A DNA stretch of 64,000 bases from Falsihalocynthiibacter sp042445055 (GTDB lineage Bacteria; Pseudomonadota; Alphaproteobacteria; Rhodobacterales; Rhodobacteraceae): contig NZ_CP170339.1 of the NCBI RefSeq assembly GCF_042445055.1, forward strand, positions 1,612,001 to 1,676,000, written 5' to 3'. The notes below the pieces were generated by a model. That model was not told where the DNA came from. It ran no database searches and was given only the letters and a program-made list of their open reading frames with translations. Shown here piece by piece: positions 8,073-16,500 of this stretch. Positions within the stretch are counted from its first letter, which is position 1; every line of letters starts with the position of its first letter. Both the position numbers and the translations under genes were made by a program.

Positions 8073-9158
8073 ATGGCGAACCTGAAGCTTACCAAAATCG
8101 CGAAGTCTTATGGCGGCGCAAATGTCCTAAACGATATCGATCTAACGATTGAAACGGGCGAGTTGATTGTCTTTGTCGGTCCGTCCGGCTGTGGGAAATC
8201 CACGCTTCTGCGTATGATTGCGGGGCTTGAGCGCATTACCTCTGGGTCGTTGGAAATTGACGATGTGGTGGTTAATGACGTGCCGCCTGCACAGCGTGGA
8301 ATTGCGATGGTGTTCCAGTCCTATGCGCTTTATCCGCATATGACCGTGCGCGATAATATGGCGTTTGCGTTGAATATCGCCAAGATGCCTAAGGCCGAAA
8401 TCAACGAGGCTGTTAATCGCGCGGCCGAGAAACTTCAGCTCACCGAATATCTGGATCGCTTGCCCAAGGCGCTCTCTGGCGGGCAGCGTCAGCGGGTCGC
8501 GATCGGGCGGGCAATTGTTCGCGATCCCAAAGTGTATCTGTTTGATGAACCGCTCTCTAATCTGGATGCAGCGCTGCGCGTGGCGACACGTATTGAGATT
8601 GCGCAGCTCAAGGAGGCCATGCCCGACAGCACGATGATCTATGTGACGCACGATCAGGTCGAAGCGATGACTCTAGCTTCGCGCATTGTTGTCTTGGCAA
8701 ATCGTGGCATCGCGCAAGTCGGCACGCCGCTTGAGCTATACGAGCGGCCGGAGAATGAGTTCGTTGCACAGTTTATCGGCTCGCCCGCGATGAATTTGAT
8801 AGCTGGCGAGATCACCGAGACAGGCGCACAGACGGTTATTTCCCTAGAGGACGGCGGGCGTGCCGTTTCGGACGTGCCCACAACCGAAGCTGACCTTGGT
8901 CTAAAGGTGAACATTGGCGTGCGCCCAGAGGATCTGATGCGCACCGAGAATGACGCTATTTACACAGGTAAGGTGGCGATTACCGAAGCCTTGGGAGAGG
9001 TCACGCTTTTATACTTTGAGAAAGGTGCGCGAAAGGAAGCGCTTGTTGCCAAGCTCCCAGGAATTCAGGGGATCACCAAAGGAGAGGTCGTCGCGATGAC
9101 CGCACCACCCGATAAGGTGCATGTTTTTCACGAAGGGCAATCGCTGCTCTATCGTTAA
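8073..9158 (+). CDS. aglK: Alpha-glucoside ABC transporter ATP-binding protein
   Basis: A 361-residue ATPase of the MsmK/UgpC/MalK group that powers AglFG. It shows Walker A GPSGCGKST near residue 37, the Q-loop at VFQSYALYPHM, signature LSGGQRQR, Walker B VYLFDEPLSNLD and the switch His in YVTHDQVEAM. The C-terminal third is a TOBE-type regulatory extension containing GVRPEDL. It is the last gene of the agl operon and is followed by a strong hairpin shared with the converging TRAP operon. Confidence 0.94.
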   Translation: MANLKLTKIAKSYGGANVLNDIDLTIETGELIVFVGPSGCGKSTLLRMIAGLERITSGSLEIDDVVVNDVPPAQRGIAMVFQSYALYPHMTVRDNMAFALNIAKMPKAEINEAVNRAAEKLQLTEYLDRLPKALSGGQRQRVAIGRAIVRDPKVYLFDEPLSNLDAALRVATRIEIAQLKEAMPDSTMIYVTHDQVEAMTLASRIVVLANRGIAQVGTPLELYERPENEFVAQFIGSPAMNLIAGEITETGAQTVISLEDGGRAVSDVPTTEADLGLKVNIGVRPEDLMRTENDAIYTGKVAITEALGEVTLLYFEKGARKEALVAKLPGIQGITKGEVVAMTAPPDKVHVFHEGQSLLYR

Positions 9159-9164
9159 GCAATT

Positions 9165-9196
9165 GCCCCCGCCAAAGGAATTTGGCGGGGGCTTTG
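9165..9196. terminator. Bidirectional terminator between aglK and the TRAP operon
   Basis: GCCCCCGCCAAA and TTTGGCGGGGGC form a perfect 12-bp stem with a GGAA tetraloop between two convergent operons. Only three T residues follow on plus, but stem strength and position support termination on both strands. Confidence 0.85.
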
Positions 9197-9197
9197 G

Positions 9198-10598
9198 TTA
9201 TGCGAGTGACGGTAGCCAAAGGACAATGCTTGGGAACGCCACGAGCGTTGCGATTGTGATGGCATCCGCGATGAAGAACGGCGTGACGCCTTTGAACACA
9301 TCCTGAACCGAAAGGTCATCCCGCACACCGGCAACAACGAAACAGTTGAGACCAATCGGCGGTGTGATCAGACAGAACTCTGCCATTTTGACAACCAAAA
9401 TCCCGAACCAAATCGCACACATCGGCCCCGACATCCCAAAGGCACTATCCGCTGCGAGGACGTTCTCGCCGCCATTTAGCGCCATGACCGCAGGATAGAC
9501 CACTGGAAGCGTCAGGAGCAGCATTCCGATTGCGTCCATGAACATTCCCAGCACAGCATAAGCCAAGAGAATGAGCACCAGCGTTAGCATCGGCGATTGA
9601 TCAAGGCTGGTGATCCAGTCAGAGAACGCACCAGGAAGATCTGCGAAACCAAGGAAACGTACATAGATTAACACGCCCCAGATGATGGTGAAGATCATCA
9701 CGGCCAGCTTTGCGGATTCCAATAGCGCGTCTTTGAGTTGGGACCAGCGCATACCGTTGTAAAGCGCCATCAGGAACACAACAAATGCCCCAAGTGCGCC
9801 GCCCTCGGTTGGCGTGCCCCATGCGTCACCACCGAAGGGATTGTAGATGAACAGGATTATGATCAGCACAACAAATACGATCGGAAGTGCAGGCGGCAGA
9901 GACTTGAAACGTTCACCCCAAGTGAAGCCCTTAACGGGTGGGCCGAAGTTAGGGATGATCAACGCCATGCCCACAATAAGCCCCGCATAGATAAGCGCGG
10001 AAACCGCACCGGGTACAAAACCAGCAAGGAGAAGCTTGCCTACGTCCTGTTCAACGATGATCGCGTAGATCACGAGAATTGCGCTTGGTGGAATGAGCGA
10101 AGCAAGCGTCCCGCCCGCGGCAACAACACCAGCGGCGAATTTTTTGTCATAGCCAAGCTTCAGCATCTCGGGGATAGCGATCCGCGCAAACACTGCCGAA
10201 GTCGCAACCGACGCGCCCGACACCGCAGCGAACCCCGCAGTGGCAAACACTGTCGATACGGCGAGTCCACCCGGAAGCCATCCAACCCACCGCTTTGCGG
10301 CCTCAAAGAGTGCCTTGGTCAGGCCTGCGTAATAGGCGAGATAGCCGATGAGAATGAACGTCGGGATAAGGGAAAGCGCTTGTGAAGAGACCTTGGAATG
10401 CGGAACCTGACCCGCAGTTTTGACTGCGACGGTCAGCGCTTGGCCAAAGCGATCAGGATCATAGCCGAACTTGGCCCAGAATATCCAAATAAGGCCGACC
10501 ATCCCAGCAAGCCCCGCCGCAAAAGCAACGCGCATGCCAAGAATAACCATTACCAGCAAGCCGCCCGAGACGATTAGCCCAATATCAATGGGTTCCAT
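9198..10598 (-). CDS. dctM: TRAP transporter large membrane subunit
   Basis: A 466-residue DctM-type permease, the sodium-driven channel subunit of a TRAP importer. It is highly hydrophobic with about a dozen membrane segments. Features include the family-typical GGTLASLIPPSAILVIYAI near residue 155 and PVVYPAVMALNGG near 370. Its ATG overlaps the TAA of dctQ by one base. The 3' end sits against the shared terminator with aglK. Transported compounds are expected to be organic acids, but the exact substrate is unknown. Confidence 0.93.
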   Translation of the reverse strand: MEPIDIGLIVSGGLLVMVILGMRVAFAAGLAGMVGLIWIFWAKFGYDPDRFGQALTVAVKTAGQVPHSKVSSQALSLIPTFILIGYLAYYAGLTKALFEAAKRWVGWLPGGLAVSTVFATAGFAAVSGASVATSAVFARIAIPEMLKLGYDKKFAAGVVAAGGTLASLIPPSAILVIYAIIVEQDVGKLLLAGFVPGAVSALIYAGLIVGMALIIPNFGPPVKGFTWGERFKSLPPALPIVFVVLIIILFIYNPFGGDAWGTPTEGGALGAFVVFLMALYNGMRWSQLKDALLESAKLAVMIFTIIWGVLIYVRFLGFADLPGAFSDWITSLDQSPMLTLVLILLAYAVLGMFMDAIGMLLLTLPVVYPAVMALNGGENVLAADSAFGMSGPMCAIWFGILVVKMAEFCLITPPIGLNCFVVAGVRDDLSVQDVFKGVTPFFIADAITIATLVAFPSIVLWLPSLA

Positions 10599-11251
10599 TA
10601 CTGCGTCTCCTCTTTGGATTTATTTGGCGCATCCGAGACATGCTCGGCTTCGAGTGCGGCCTGTTCGGCAGCGGTCATGACAAGGGGAACGGCAATCGCG
10701 TTTTCGAGGTTTTGAATGAATGCTCGTGCGTAACCCCAGAGTTGCAGTACCAGGCGAACAGCGAGAACGCTGAATGCGACCGGCGCCAAGAGCTTGGCAG
10801 GCCAAAGCGGAATACCGATATCCATTGAGCTGTCACGGCTCCAGTTTGGCGCGCCGAAATCGAATGCGCGCTGAAAATGCGCCCAAGTGCCCCAGATCAG
10901 GAGAATAACCAACATCAACATCGCGAGCGTCGTTACAAACTCCGCCGCCCAGAGCGCGCGCCCCTTAAGGTGGCCCACGAGGATATCCATGCGTATATGC
11001 CCACCATCGCGTTGTGTTGCCGAGATCCCCATGAACGCAATGAGCGGCATGGCTTGTTCGATCCAGTCGATATAGCCCGGCAGAGGCGCGTTAAAAAAGT
11101 TGCGGCCACTTACGGAGAACACCGCAAGCAACATGAGCGAGAACACTGCAAGACCGCTGATAAGCGCCAGAAAGCCTTCGAGTTTGTAGAGAGTCCTGTC
11201 AATGCGGCTCAGGAGGGACGCATCGGACAGGACGGCGGATGAACCAGCCAT
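10598..11251 (-). CDS. dctQ: TRAP transporter small membrane subunit
   Basis: A 217-residue DctQ-type protein with four predicted membrane helices, essential for TRAP assembly. The family motif around DWIEQAMPLIAFMGISATQRDGGHI is recognisable. Two adjacent ATG codons are possible (11254 and 11251); the second is taken because it leaves 5 nt to the GGAGG at 11257-11261, whereas the first leaves only 2. It couples to dctM by a TAATG overlap and follows dctP across a strong hairpin. The C-terminal tail after the last helix is longer than usual and charged. Confidence 0.88.
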   Translation of the reverse strand: MAGSSAVLSDASLLSRIDRTLYKLEGFLALISGLAVFSLMLLAVFSVSGRNFFNAPLPGYIDWIEQAMPLIAFMGISATQRDGGHIRMDILVGHLKGRALWAAEFVTTLAMLMLVILLIWGTWAHFQRAFDFGAPNWSRDSSMDIGIPLWPAKLLAPVAFSVLAVRLVLQLWGYARAFIQNLENAIAVPLVMTAAEQAALEAEHVSDAPNKSKEETQ

Positions 11252-11271
11252 CATTGCCTCCGAAATAGAGA

Positions 11272-11300
11272 AAACCGCCGCAATAGATCAGCGGCGGTTT
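11272..11300 (-). terminator. Intercistronic hairpin between dctP and dctQ
   Basis: AAACCGCCGC and GCGGCGGTTT form a perfect 10-bp stem with a 9-nt loop, followed on minus by TTTT. It lies between the binding-protein gene and the membrane genes of one operon, so partial termination that favours dctP expression is likely. Confidence 0.7.
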
Positions 11301-11314
11301 GATAAAGTTTGAGA

Positions 11315-12316
11315 TTACTTGGAGAGTTCGCCTTGAACGAAGTCCAGAATATCCTGAGCAGGAAGGCCTTTGGCGGCATTCGTCTCTACCCATGCGGCGG
11401 CTGCCGGACCGGCCACAGCCTCTTTGAAGGAGGCGATATCTTCGTCAGAGTAGGTGATCTCTTCGATTCCTCGCTCGGCGAGGGCTGGGCCCCATGCTGC
11501 CATGGTTTCGTTGTTATAGACGTCGATATAGTGATCGAGTGATGCGTCGACCGAACTTAGAAGCGCTTCGCGTTCTTCATCCGACAGAGCTTCTAGCGCG
11601 TCTGTGTTTACAACGACAGGACAGTTCACAGTGCCTGGGTTGAGGTTGGTCGTCCACCATTTGCCACTTTCGATTGTGCCGAATGACATATGTGCGTGGG
11701 GTGCGAATGCCACTGCTTTCACAACGCCACTATCGAGCGCCTGACGTACTTCGGTTGCGGACATGGATGTCGGAACCGCATTAACCGCTTCCATTGCTTG
11801 GCCGATACCACCAGTTGCACGAACTGTCAGACCTTCGTACTCGGCAAGTGTTTTGGGCGCGTCACCCACACCAACAAGGTTATACTGCGGCAGCGGAGAA
11901 GGCATAAGCAGCGTGGCGTTCCAACGTGCCAGATCTTCGACAGCGGCAGGGTGCTGGTACAGCGCTTGGCTGATTGCGCGCTCTTGCTCAAGCGAACTTA
12001 CACCGAGGAACGGCAATTCAAGTACGGTGATCGAAGGGTTCTTGTCGGCGTGGTAACCCGCACAGAACTGTGCCATTTCAAACGCACCAATCGAGATACC
12101 ATCGAGGTTCTCGCGGTTGTTGGACAGGCCGCCATAGCTGATGTTGAGTGTGAATTCGCCGTTTGTTTTCTCGCTTACGAGCTCGGCGAGCTTTTCGACG
12201 TGCTCAGTAAAGGCGCGGCGTTTACCCCAAAGCGACACGTTCCACTCTGTGGCTGCGGCTTCGGTTACAAATGCAAAAGATAGGGCTGCGACGGCAGCCG
12301 TTCCGAAATAGTTCAT
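11315..12316 (-). CDS. dctP: TRAP transporter periplasmic binding protein
   Basis: A 333-residue DctP/TAXI-like binding protein of the DctP class. The start at 12316 has GGGAGG upstream and gives the signal peptide MNYFGTAAVAALSFAF with cleavage after EAAA; an in-frame start at 12385 would add an unlikely N-terminus. The motif LTVRATGG, around residue 150, holds the arginine that in this family binds the ligand carboxylate. This indicates an organic-acid ligand, but C4-dicarboxylates, sugar acids and aromatic acids are all possible. It is the first transporter gene, downstream of a dctB/dctD-like pair that probably controls it. Confidence 0.92.
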   Translation of the reverse strand: MNYFGTAAVAALSFAFVTEAAATEWNVSLWGKRRAFTEHVEKLAELVSEKTNGEFTLNISYGGLSNNRENLDGISIGAFEMAQFCAGYHADKNPSITVLELPFLGVSSLEQERAISQALYQHPAAVEDLARWNATLLMPSPLPQYNLVGVGDAPKTLAEYEGLTVRATGGIGQAMEAVNAVPTSMSATEVRQALDSGVVKAVAFAPHAHMSFGTIESGKWWTTNLNPGTVNCPVVVNTDALEALSDEEREALLSSVDASLDHYIDVYNNETMAAWGPALAERGIEEITYSDEDIASFKEAVAGPAAAAWVETNAAKGLPAQDILDFVQGELSK

Positions 12317-12443
12317 TATTACCTCCCAATTGGCGTCATTCTGACGTGTGGGCACACCGTATCGTATGACATTCGCTCTGACCAACGAAGAAAAGCGCGG
12401 GAAGATTGAGCGGTGTCCTGCGGATTTCCGCAGGGTTGTGTGG

Positions 12444-13781
12444 CTAGAGAATTGTGTCCTTATCCAGCCCCAGCTTGACGATTTTCTCGTTAAGTGTGCG
12501 CCGTCCTATTCCGAGCGCCTCTGCGGCCGAGTCCATGCGCCCTTGGTGGGTTTTGATGGCTTGGGCGATCAGCTGCTTTTCCAGAGCTGCGACAGCATGG
12601 CGAAGCGTGGCGGCGTTCTCTTCGGGCTTGTCCTGCCTCAGCGCGGCGGCAACCGTGCTGGGCCCGCGTCGCGAAGCAAGCACAAAACGTTCAGCAACAT
12701 GGCGAAGTTCGCGCACGTTTCCGGGCCAGTCATGGGCGAGCAGCGTCGAGATATCCTCGGTCGTTAGCTGCGGGGGCGTTGTTTCATAGGTCTCTGCGCA
12801 CTCCCGACAGAACGGCGCGAACAGCAGAAGCAGATCATCCTTTCGCTCCCTTAAGGGGGGTAGCGAAATCAGTAATGCATTGACGCGGAAAAAGAGATCG
12901 TCGCGAAACGCGCCGTTGGCCACTGCTTCGGCAAGGTCGACCTTGCTTGCCGAGATCAGCCGTACATCGGTCTTGCGTGGCTTTGCGCTTCCGATTGGGA
13001 AATACTCTCTTGTTTCTAAAACGCGCAAAAGCTTGGCTTGAACCTCAATCGGGCAACTCGCCAGCTCATCTAGAAACAAGCTTCCGCCCTCGGCACTTGC
13101 CAGTAGTCCTGACTGATCAGTAGTGCCGAATAGCGTTGCTTCGAAGTGTTCTGCGGGCAGGGCGGCACAAGAGAGCGCGACAAATGGCGCGCCCGCGCGG
13201 CGTGAAAGGTCATGCAGCGCGCGCGCCACCAGTTCCTTGCCCGTGCCCGTTTCCCCCTGAACCAACACGGATGCTTCAACATCGGCAAAGTCCAGAATAT
13301 CCTCGCGCAAACGGGCAATCGCTTCGGTTTCCCCCAAGAGAACCCGATCTAGTCCTGACAAGTCCCTAAGGCGCTCGCTCAAGCGTTTGGCGCGCGCTGC
13401 GAGGCGGTTCTGTTCGGCCGCATGGGTTAAGGCAGTGATAAGGCGTCTGGGGTCAAAGGGCTTCTCAAGAAACGTATAGGCCCCGTTTTGCATAGCATCG
13501 ACAGCCATCGGAATATCGCCATGCGCCGATATCAAGACTACGGGCGGGCCATTAAGTTTGGTGACTTCGGCCAAAACTTGAATGCCGCTCATTGCAGGCA
13601 TGCGCACATCCGACACAATTGCATCGGGGGGCGTATCGGCCATTGCCTTGAGCGCATCTTTTCCGTTGTGAAAACTACGCGCATCCCAACCGCTGCGCTC
13701 GAGCAGGTCGGTCAAACTTGCGCGCATTTCGCGATCGTCATCGAGAATGAACACCGAATATGGGTCGCTATTCTGGGGCAT
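12444..13781 (-). CDS. dctD: DctD-type response regulator lacking the GAFTGA motif
   Basis: A 445-residue NtrC-family regulator with receiver, AAA+ and Fis-type domains. The receiver phosphoacceptor is D58 in VSDVRMP. Walker A is GETGTGKE (about 176-183), Walker B SLFLDEL (234-240), and the C-terminal HTH contains AAEALGIGRRTLNEKI. Between TLFG (218) and EGGSLFLDEL (231) only about 11 residues are present, so the GAFTGA loop that contacts sigma-54 is missing. This argues against classical sigma-54 activation. The start at 13781 is preferred to 13814; it overlaps the 3' end of the sensor gene by 14 bp. With the sensor it probably regulates the adjacent TRAP operon. Confidence 0.88.
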   Translation of the reverse strand: MPQNSDPYSVFILDDDREMRASLTDLLERSGWDARSFHNGKDALKAMADTPPDAIVSDVRMPAMSGIQVLAEVTKLNGPPVVLISAHGDIPMAVDAMQNGAYTFLEKPFDPRRLITALTHAAEQNRLAARAKRLSERLRDLSGLDRVLLGETEAIARLREDILDFADVEASVLVQGETGTGKELVARALHDLSRRAGAPFVALSCAALPAEHFEATLFGTTDQSGLLASAEGGSLFLDELASCPIEVQAKLLRVLETREYFPIGSAKPRKTDVRLISASKVDLAEAVANGAFRDDLFFRVNALLISLPPLRERKDDLLLLFAPFCRECAETYETTPPQLTTEDISTLLAHDWPGNVRELRHVAERFVLASRRGPSTVAAALRQDKPEENAATLRHAVAALEKQLIAQAIKTHQGRMDSAAEALGIGRRTLNEKIVKLGLDKDTIL

Positions 13782-15498
13782 TTGGGGCCTCGGATTTTGG
13801 AAGGAGCAGAACAAAGCACGCGCCTATTTCTGTCTCTTGAAGAGAGAGCTCACCGCCATGCTCTTTGGCAATCTCGGCGGAGATTGCAAGCCCAAGGCCC
13901 ATTCCTTCGCCACTTGCGCGGGTTGTGTGGAACGGCTCGCTTAGGTCCGCCATGGCGCGACCATTTAGACCGGGTCCGAAATCTGAAACCGTAATTTTTA
14001 TATGATCATCAGTAGTTTGCGAGTTTATATTGATGCGCTTGTCGCCTGTCTCCTCGACCGCAGACATCGCATTCTTGATCAGATTAACAAGGACCTGTTC
14101 AAGCCGAAGGCGGTTCCCCTTGAGCCGGACTTCGCCTTCAGGAAGCGTGCAGTTAAGCGTAATGCCCGCCAAATCCAGATCGGGCCGCATCAGAGTTTCC
14201 GTGCCTTCCCAAAGCCGCGCCAGCGTGAAGGTTTCAAACTCCACCGGTGTTGGTCGCGCAAAGAAACGCAACTCCTTGGTGATCGCTTCCATTCGGGCCA
14301 CAAGGCGGGACATGCGCGAGACTAGCCTTAGGTCGTTTTCAGATGCGCCGATCTCTGCCGCCGTGAGGTAGTTCTTCATCGCCGAAATCGGCTGCCCCAA
14401 TTCATGTGTTACTGATGCCGAGAGTTGCCCCAAGGCCGCGAGCTTATGTGCTTGGGCCAATTCTTTTTGCGCTTGTTGCACACGTAGTTCCGCCGCACGG
14501 CGCTCTTCGATTTCACGATGCAGGGCGGCGTTGACGGTTTGAAGCTTTCGCCGATGTGCCTGTGAAGCCGTCAAGACACTGCGTACCCGTCGCGTTCGCA
14601 AAATCAGCCCAACGACCGCCAAGAAGAGCACGACACCCGTCGCAGCCCCCAATGTTGTAAGCGCTTTGAACCAGACTTGCGACTCTGGGACAAGGAAATG
14701 CAGTGTCCACTTGGGGTTCTTGAATTCGCGCGTCAGATGAAGATAGTGGCGGCCCGCAAGCCGAGCCGTGTTGTTCTGCGATGCGTGCCAATTCAGCGCA
14801 TCAAGCGGTGCATCGGAGAATTGCCGTTCAAGCGCAATCTGGGCACGGCGTTCTGGGGTCAACTCCTCAAGCGTGCGGTACCTCCAGCGGTCGTCCGACG
14901 CGAGAACAATGACATCATCAGGATTGGAAACGAACAGACGTTCCTGTGCTTCGGCCCAAACATTCGTAAGCTCGGACAAATCCACCTTAAGCGCTATCAC
15001 GCCCGCCACTTCCCCCCGATGATCGCGAACCGGAGACGAGATGAAATACCCCGGTCGGTCCGTTGTGACACCAATTGCAAAGAACTGCCCGCGCAGGCCG
15101 CGCATCGCTTCGAGGAAATAAGGTCGAAAGCCATAGTTTTTGCCAAGGAAAGTTACGTCTTCTGCATAGTTCGATGCGGCGACGGTGAGGCCCGTTCGAT
15201 CCATCAGATAGATCGCCTCAAGATTGGTCTGCGCGGCAATCTCGGCAAGGCGCTGGTTGAGGACATCAAGGTCCACCCCCTGCGTACCGCTACGCACGAA
15301 TTGTGTTTTGGCGAGGACATCAGGCAGGTGCCGATAGCGTTCAAGCGCATCGGTGAGCGTTGATTGATATAGGTTCAGGCGCGCTTGTGCGCGGTCGATC
15401 TCGGCGTTGCGAAACAGGGATTCAGCAACCAGAAGAACACTTGCAAGCAATAGGATAATGGCCGCAACAAAGGTCGTTACTCTGAATTTACGCGTCAA
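13768..15498 (-). CDS. dctB: DctB-type sensor histidine kinase
   Basis: A 576-residue membrane kinase. A first membrane helix (about residues 8-26) and a second near 280-300 flank a periplasmic double-Cache-like sensor with the motifs LMDRTGLTVAASN and GYFISSPVRDHRGEVAGVIALKVD. After a short coiled coil comes the HisKA box SVTHELGQP with the phosphorylated histidine, then the ATPase domain with an N box (VNLIKNAMSA) and GEGMGLGLAI. It overlaps dctD by 14 bp. By family analogy it senses the periplasmic ligand, or ligand-loaded DctP, and phosphorylates the DctD-like partner. Confidence 0.9.
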   Translation of the reverse strand: MTRKFRVTTFVAAIILLLASVLLVAESLFRNAEIDRAQARLNLYQSTLTDALERYRHLPDVLAKTQFVRSGTQGVDLDVLNQRLAEIAAQTNLEAIYLMDRTGLTVAASNYAEDVTFLGKNYGFRPYFLEAMRGLRGQFFAIGVTTDRPGYFISSPVRDHRGEVAGVIALKVDLSELTNVWAEAQERLFVSNPDDVIVLASDDRWRYRTLEELTPERRAQIALERQFSDAPLDALNWHASQNNTARLAGRHYLHLTREFKNPKWTLHFLVPESQVWFKALTTLGAATGVVLFLAVVGLILRTRRVRSVLTASQAHRRKLQTVNAALHREIEERRAAELRVQQAQKELAQAHKLAALGQLSASVTHELGQPISAMKNYLTAAEIGASENDLRLVSRMSRLVARMEAITKELRFFARPTPVEFETFTLARLWEGTETLMRPDLDLAGITLNCTLPEGEVRLKGNRLRLEQVLVNLIKNAMSAVEETGDKRININSQTTDDHIKITVSDFGPGLNGRAMADLSEPFHTTRASGEGMGLGLAISAEIAKEHGGELSLQETEIGACFVLLLPKSEAPNAPE

Positions 15499-15621
15499 TG
15501 TGTCCGTTCCCCCTGCGACGCGCGCAGCTTAGCGAGAGTTTTGCGCCTGTGCAATTGGGGTGGGCGCTTGTCTCGGGTTCGGTTGTGTGGAAACCTGCGC
15601 GCGACACTCACGGAGATTCCT

Positions 15622-16404
15622 ATGACAGCGCCCAAGAATGAGATCATCGCCGCCCTGAAGCGTGGAGAGACACAATTGGGCCTTTGGCTCGGAGGGGCGA
15701 GCGGAACCATAGCCGAGTTGGCCGCGACGGCTGGATTTGACTGGATCGTTCTGGATGGGGAGCACGGGCCGAATGATCTTCGCTCTCTGCGCACGCAACT
15801 GCGCAGTCTTGAGCCGCACGTTCCCGTTGCGGTTCGATTGCCCGTGGGGGCGGATTGGATGATCAAGCAGGTGCTGGATCTGGGGATTCAAACGGTCGTT
15901 GTTCCAATGGTCGAAACTGCCGAGCAGGCCAAAGAGCTTGCGCGTGCCATGCGTTATGCCCCCGTAGGCAATCGTGGCGTGGGCGCAGCCGTTGCGCGGG
16001 CGTCGGATTATGGAGCCGACGCGGATTATATGGCGAACGCCAATGACGAAGTTGCTTTGATCGTTCAGGTCGAGACCGCGCATGCAATTGAGAATATTGA
16101 TGAGATATCGGCCGTTGAGGGCGTAGATGCGGTGTTCATCGGGCCTGCCGATTTGGCGACTGATATGGGGCACGTTGGGGGATATGGCCCCGACGCGACC
16201 CATCCAGAGGTCATGGCCGCCATTACGCATGCAAGTGCCCGCATTCGGGCTGCGGGCAAGCCTGTTGGGATTTTCGCGGGGAGCCTCTCGGACATCGCGC
16301 CGTTTCACGAGCTTGGAATACAGTTCATGGCCGTCGGAAGCGACGTGCGTTTGATCCGCGAGGCATTTGTCGATCGCATTGCAAAGGCGCGTGCAGAGCT
16401 CTGA
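15622..16404 (+). CDS. HpcH/HpaI-family class II aldolase
   Basis: A 260-residue metal-dependent aldolase of the HpcH/HpaI/GarL family, which cleaves 2-keto-3-deoxy acids to pyruvate and an aldehyde. The conserved LDGEHGPND near residue 44, the metal-binding Glu in QVETAHAI and Asp in FIGPADLATDMG, and the GIFAGS segment are present. The start at 15622 has a CGGAG 6 nt upstream; longer in-frame starts run back into the intergenic region. It is transcribed divergently from the TRAP sensor/regulator/transporter block. Processing of a keto-deoxy acid derived from the TRAP substrate is possible but unproven. Confidence 0.85.
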   Translation: MTAPKNEIIAALKRGETQLGLWLGGASGTIAELAATAGFDWIVLDGEHGPNDLRSLRTQLRSLEPHVPVAVRLPVGADWMIKQVLDLGIQTVVVPMVETAEQAKELARAMRYAPVGNRGVGAAVARASDYGADADYMANANDEVALIVQVETAHAIENIDEISAVEGVDAVFIGPADLATDMGHVGGYGPDATHPEVMAAITHASARIRAAGKPVGIFAGSLSDIAPFHELGIQFMAVGSDVRLIREAFVDRIAKARAEL

Positions 16405-16500
16405 TCTGGACGCAATTGCAATTAGCATGTTTTAGGGCTTCCCCAGAGGCGGAATCCATGCGATATGGCCTCGTCAAACGAAGCATCCAAGGAGACCCCC

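Noticed and set aside
9738..10385. 215-codon open frame on plus opposite dctM
   Set aside because: dctM is well supported; the opposite translation is charged, low in hydrophobic residues and lacks motifs.
15529..16428. 299-codon open frame on minus opposite the aldolase
   Set aside because: The aldolase frame has clear motifs and a ribosome site; the opposite frame has neither.
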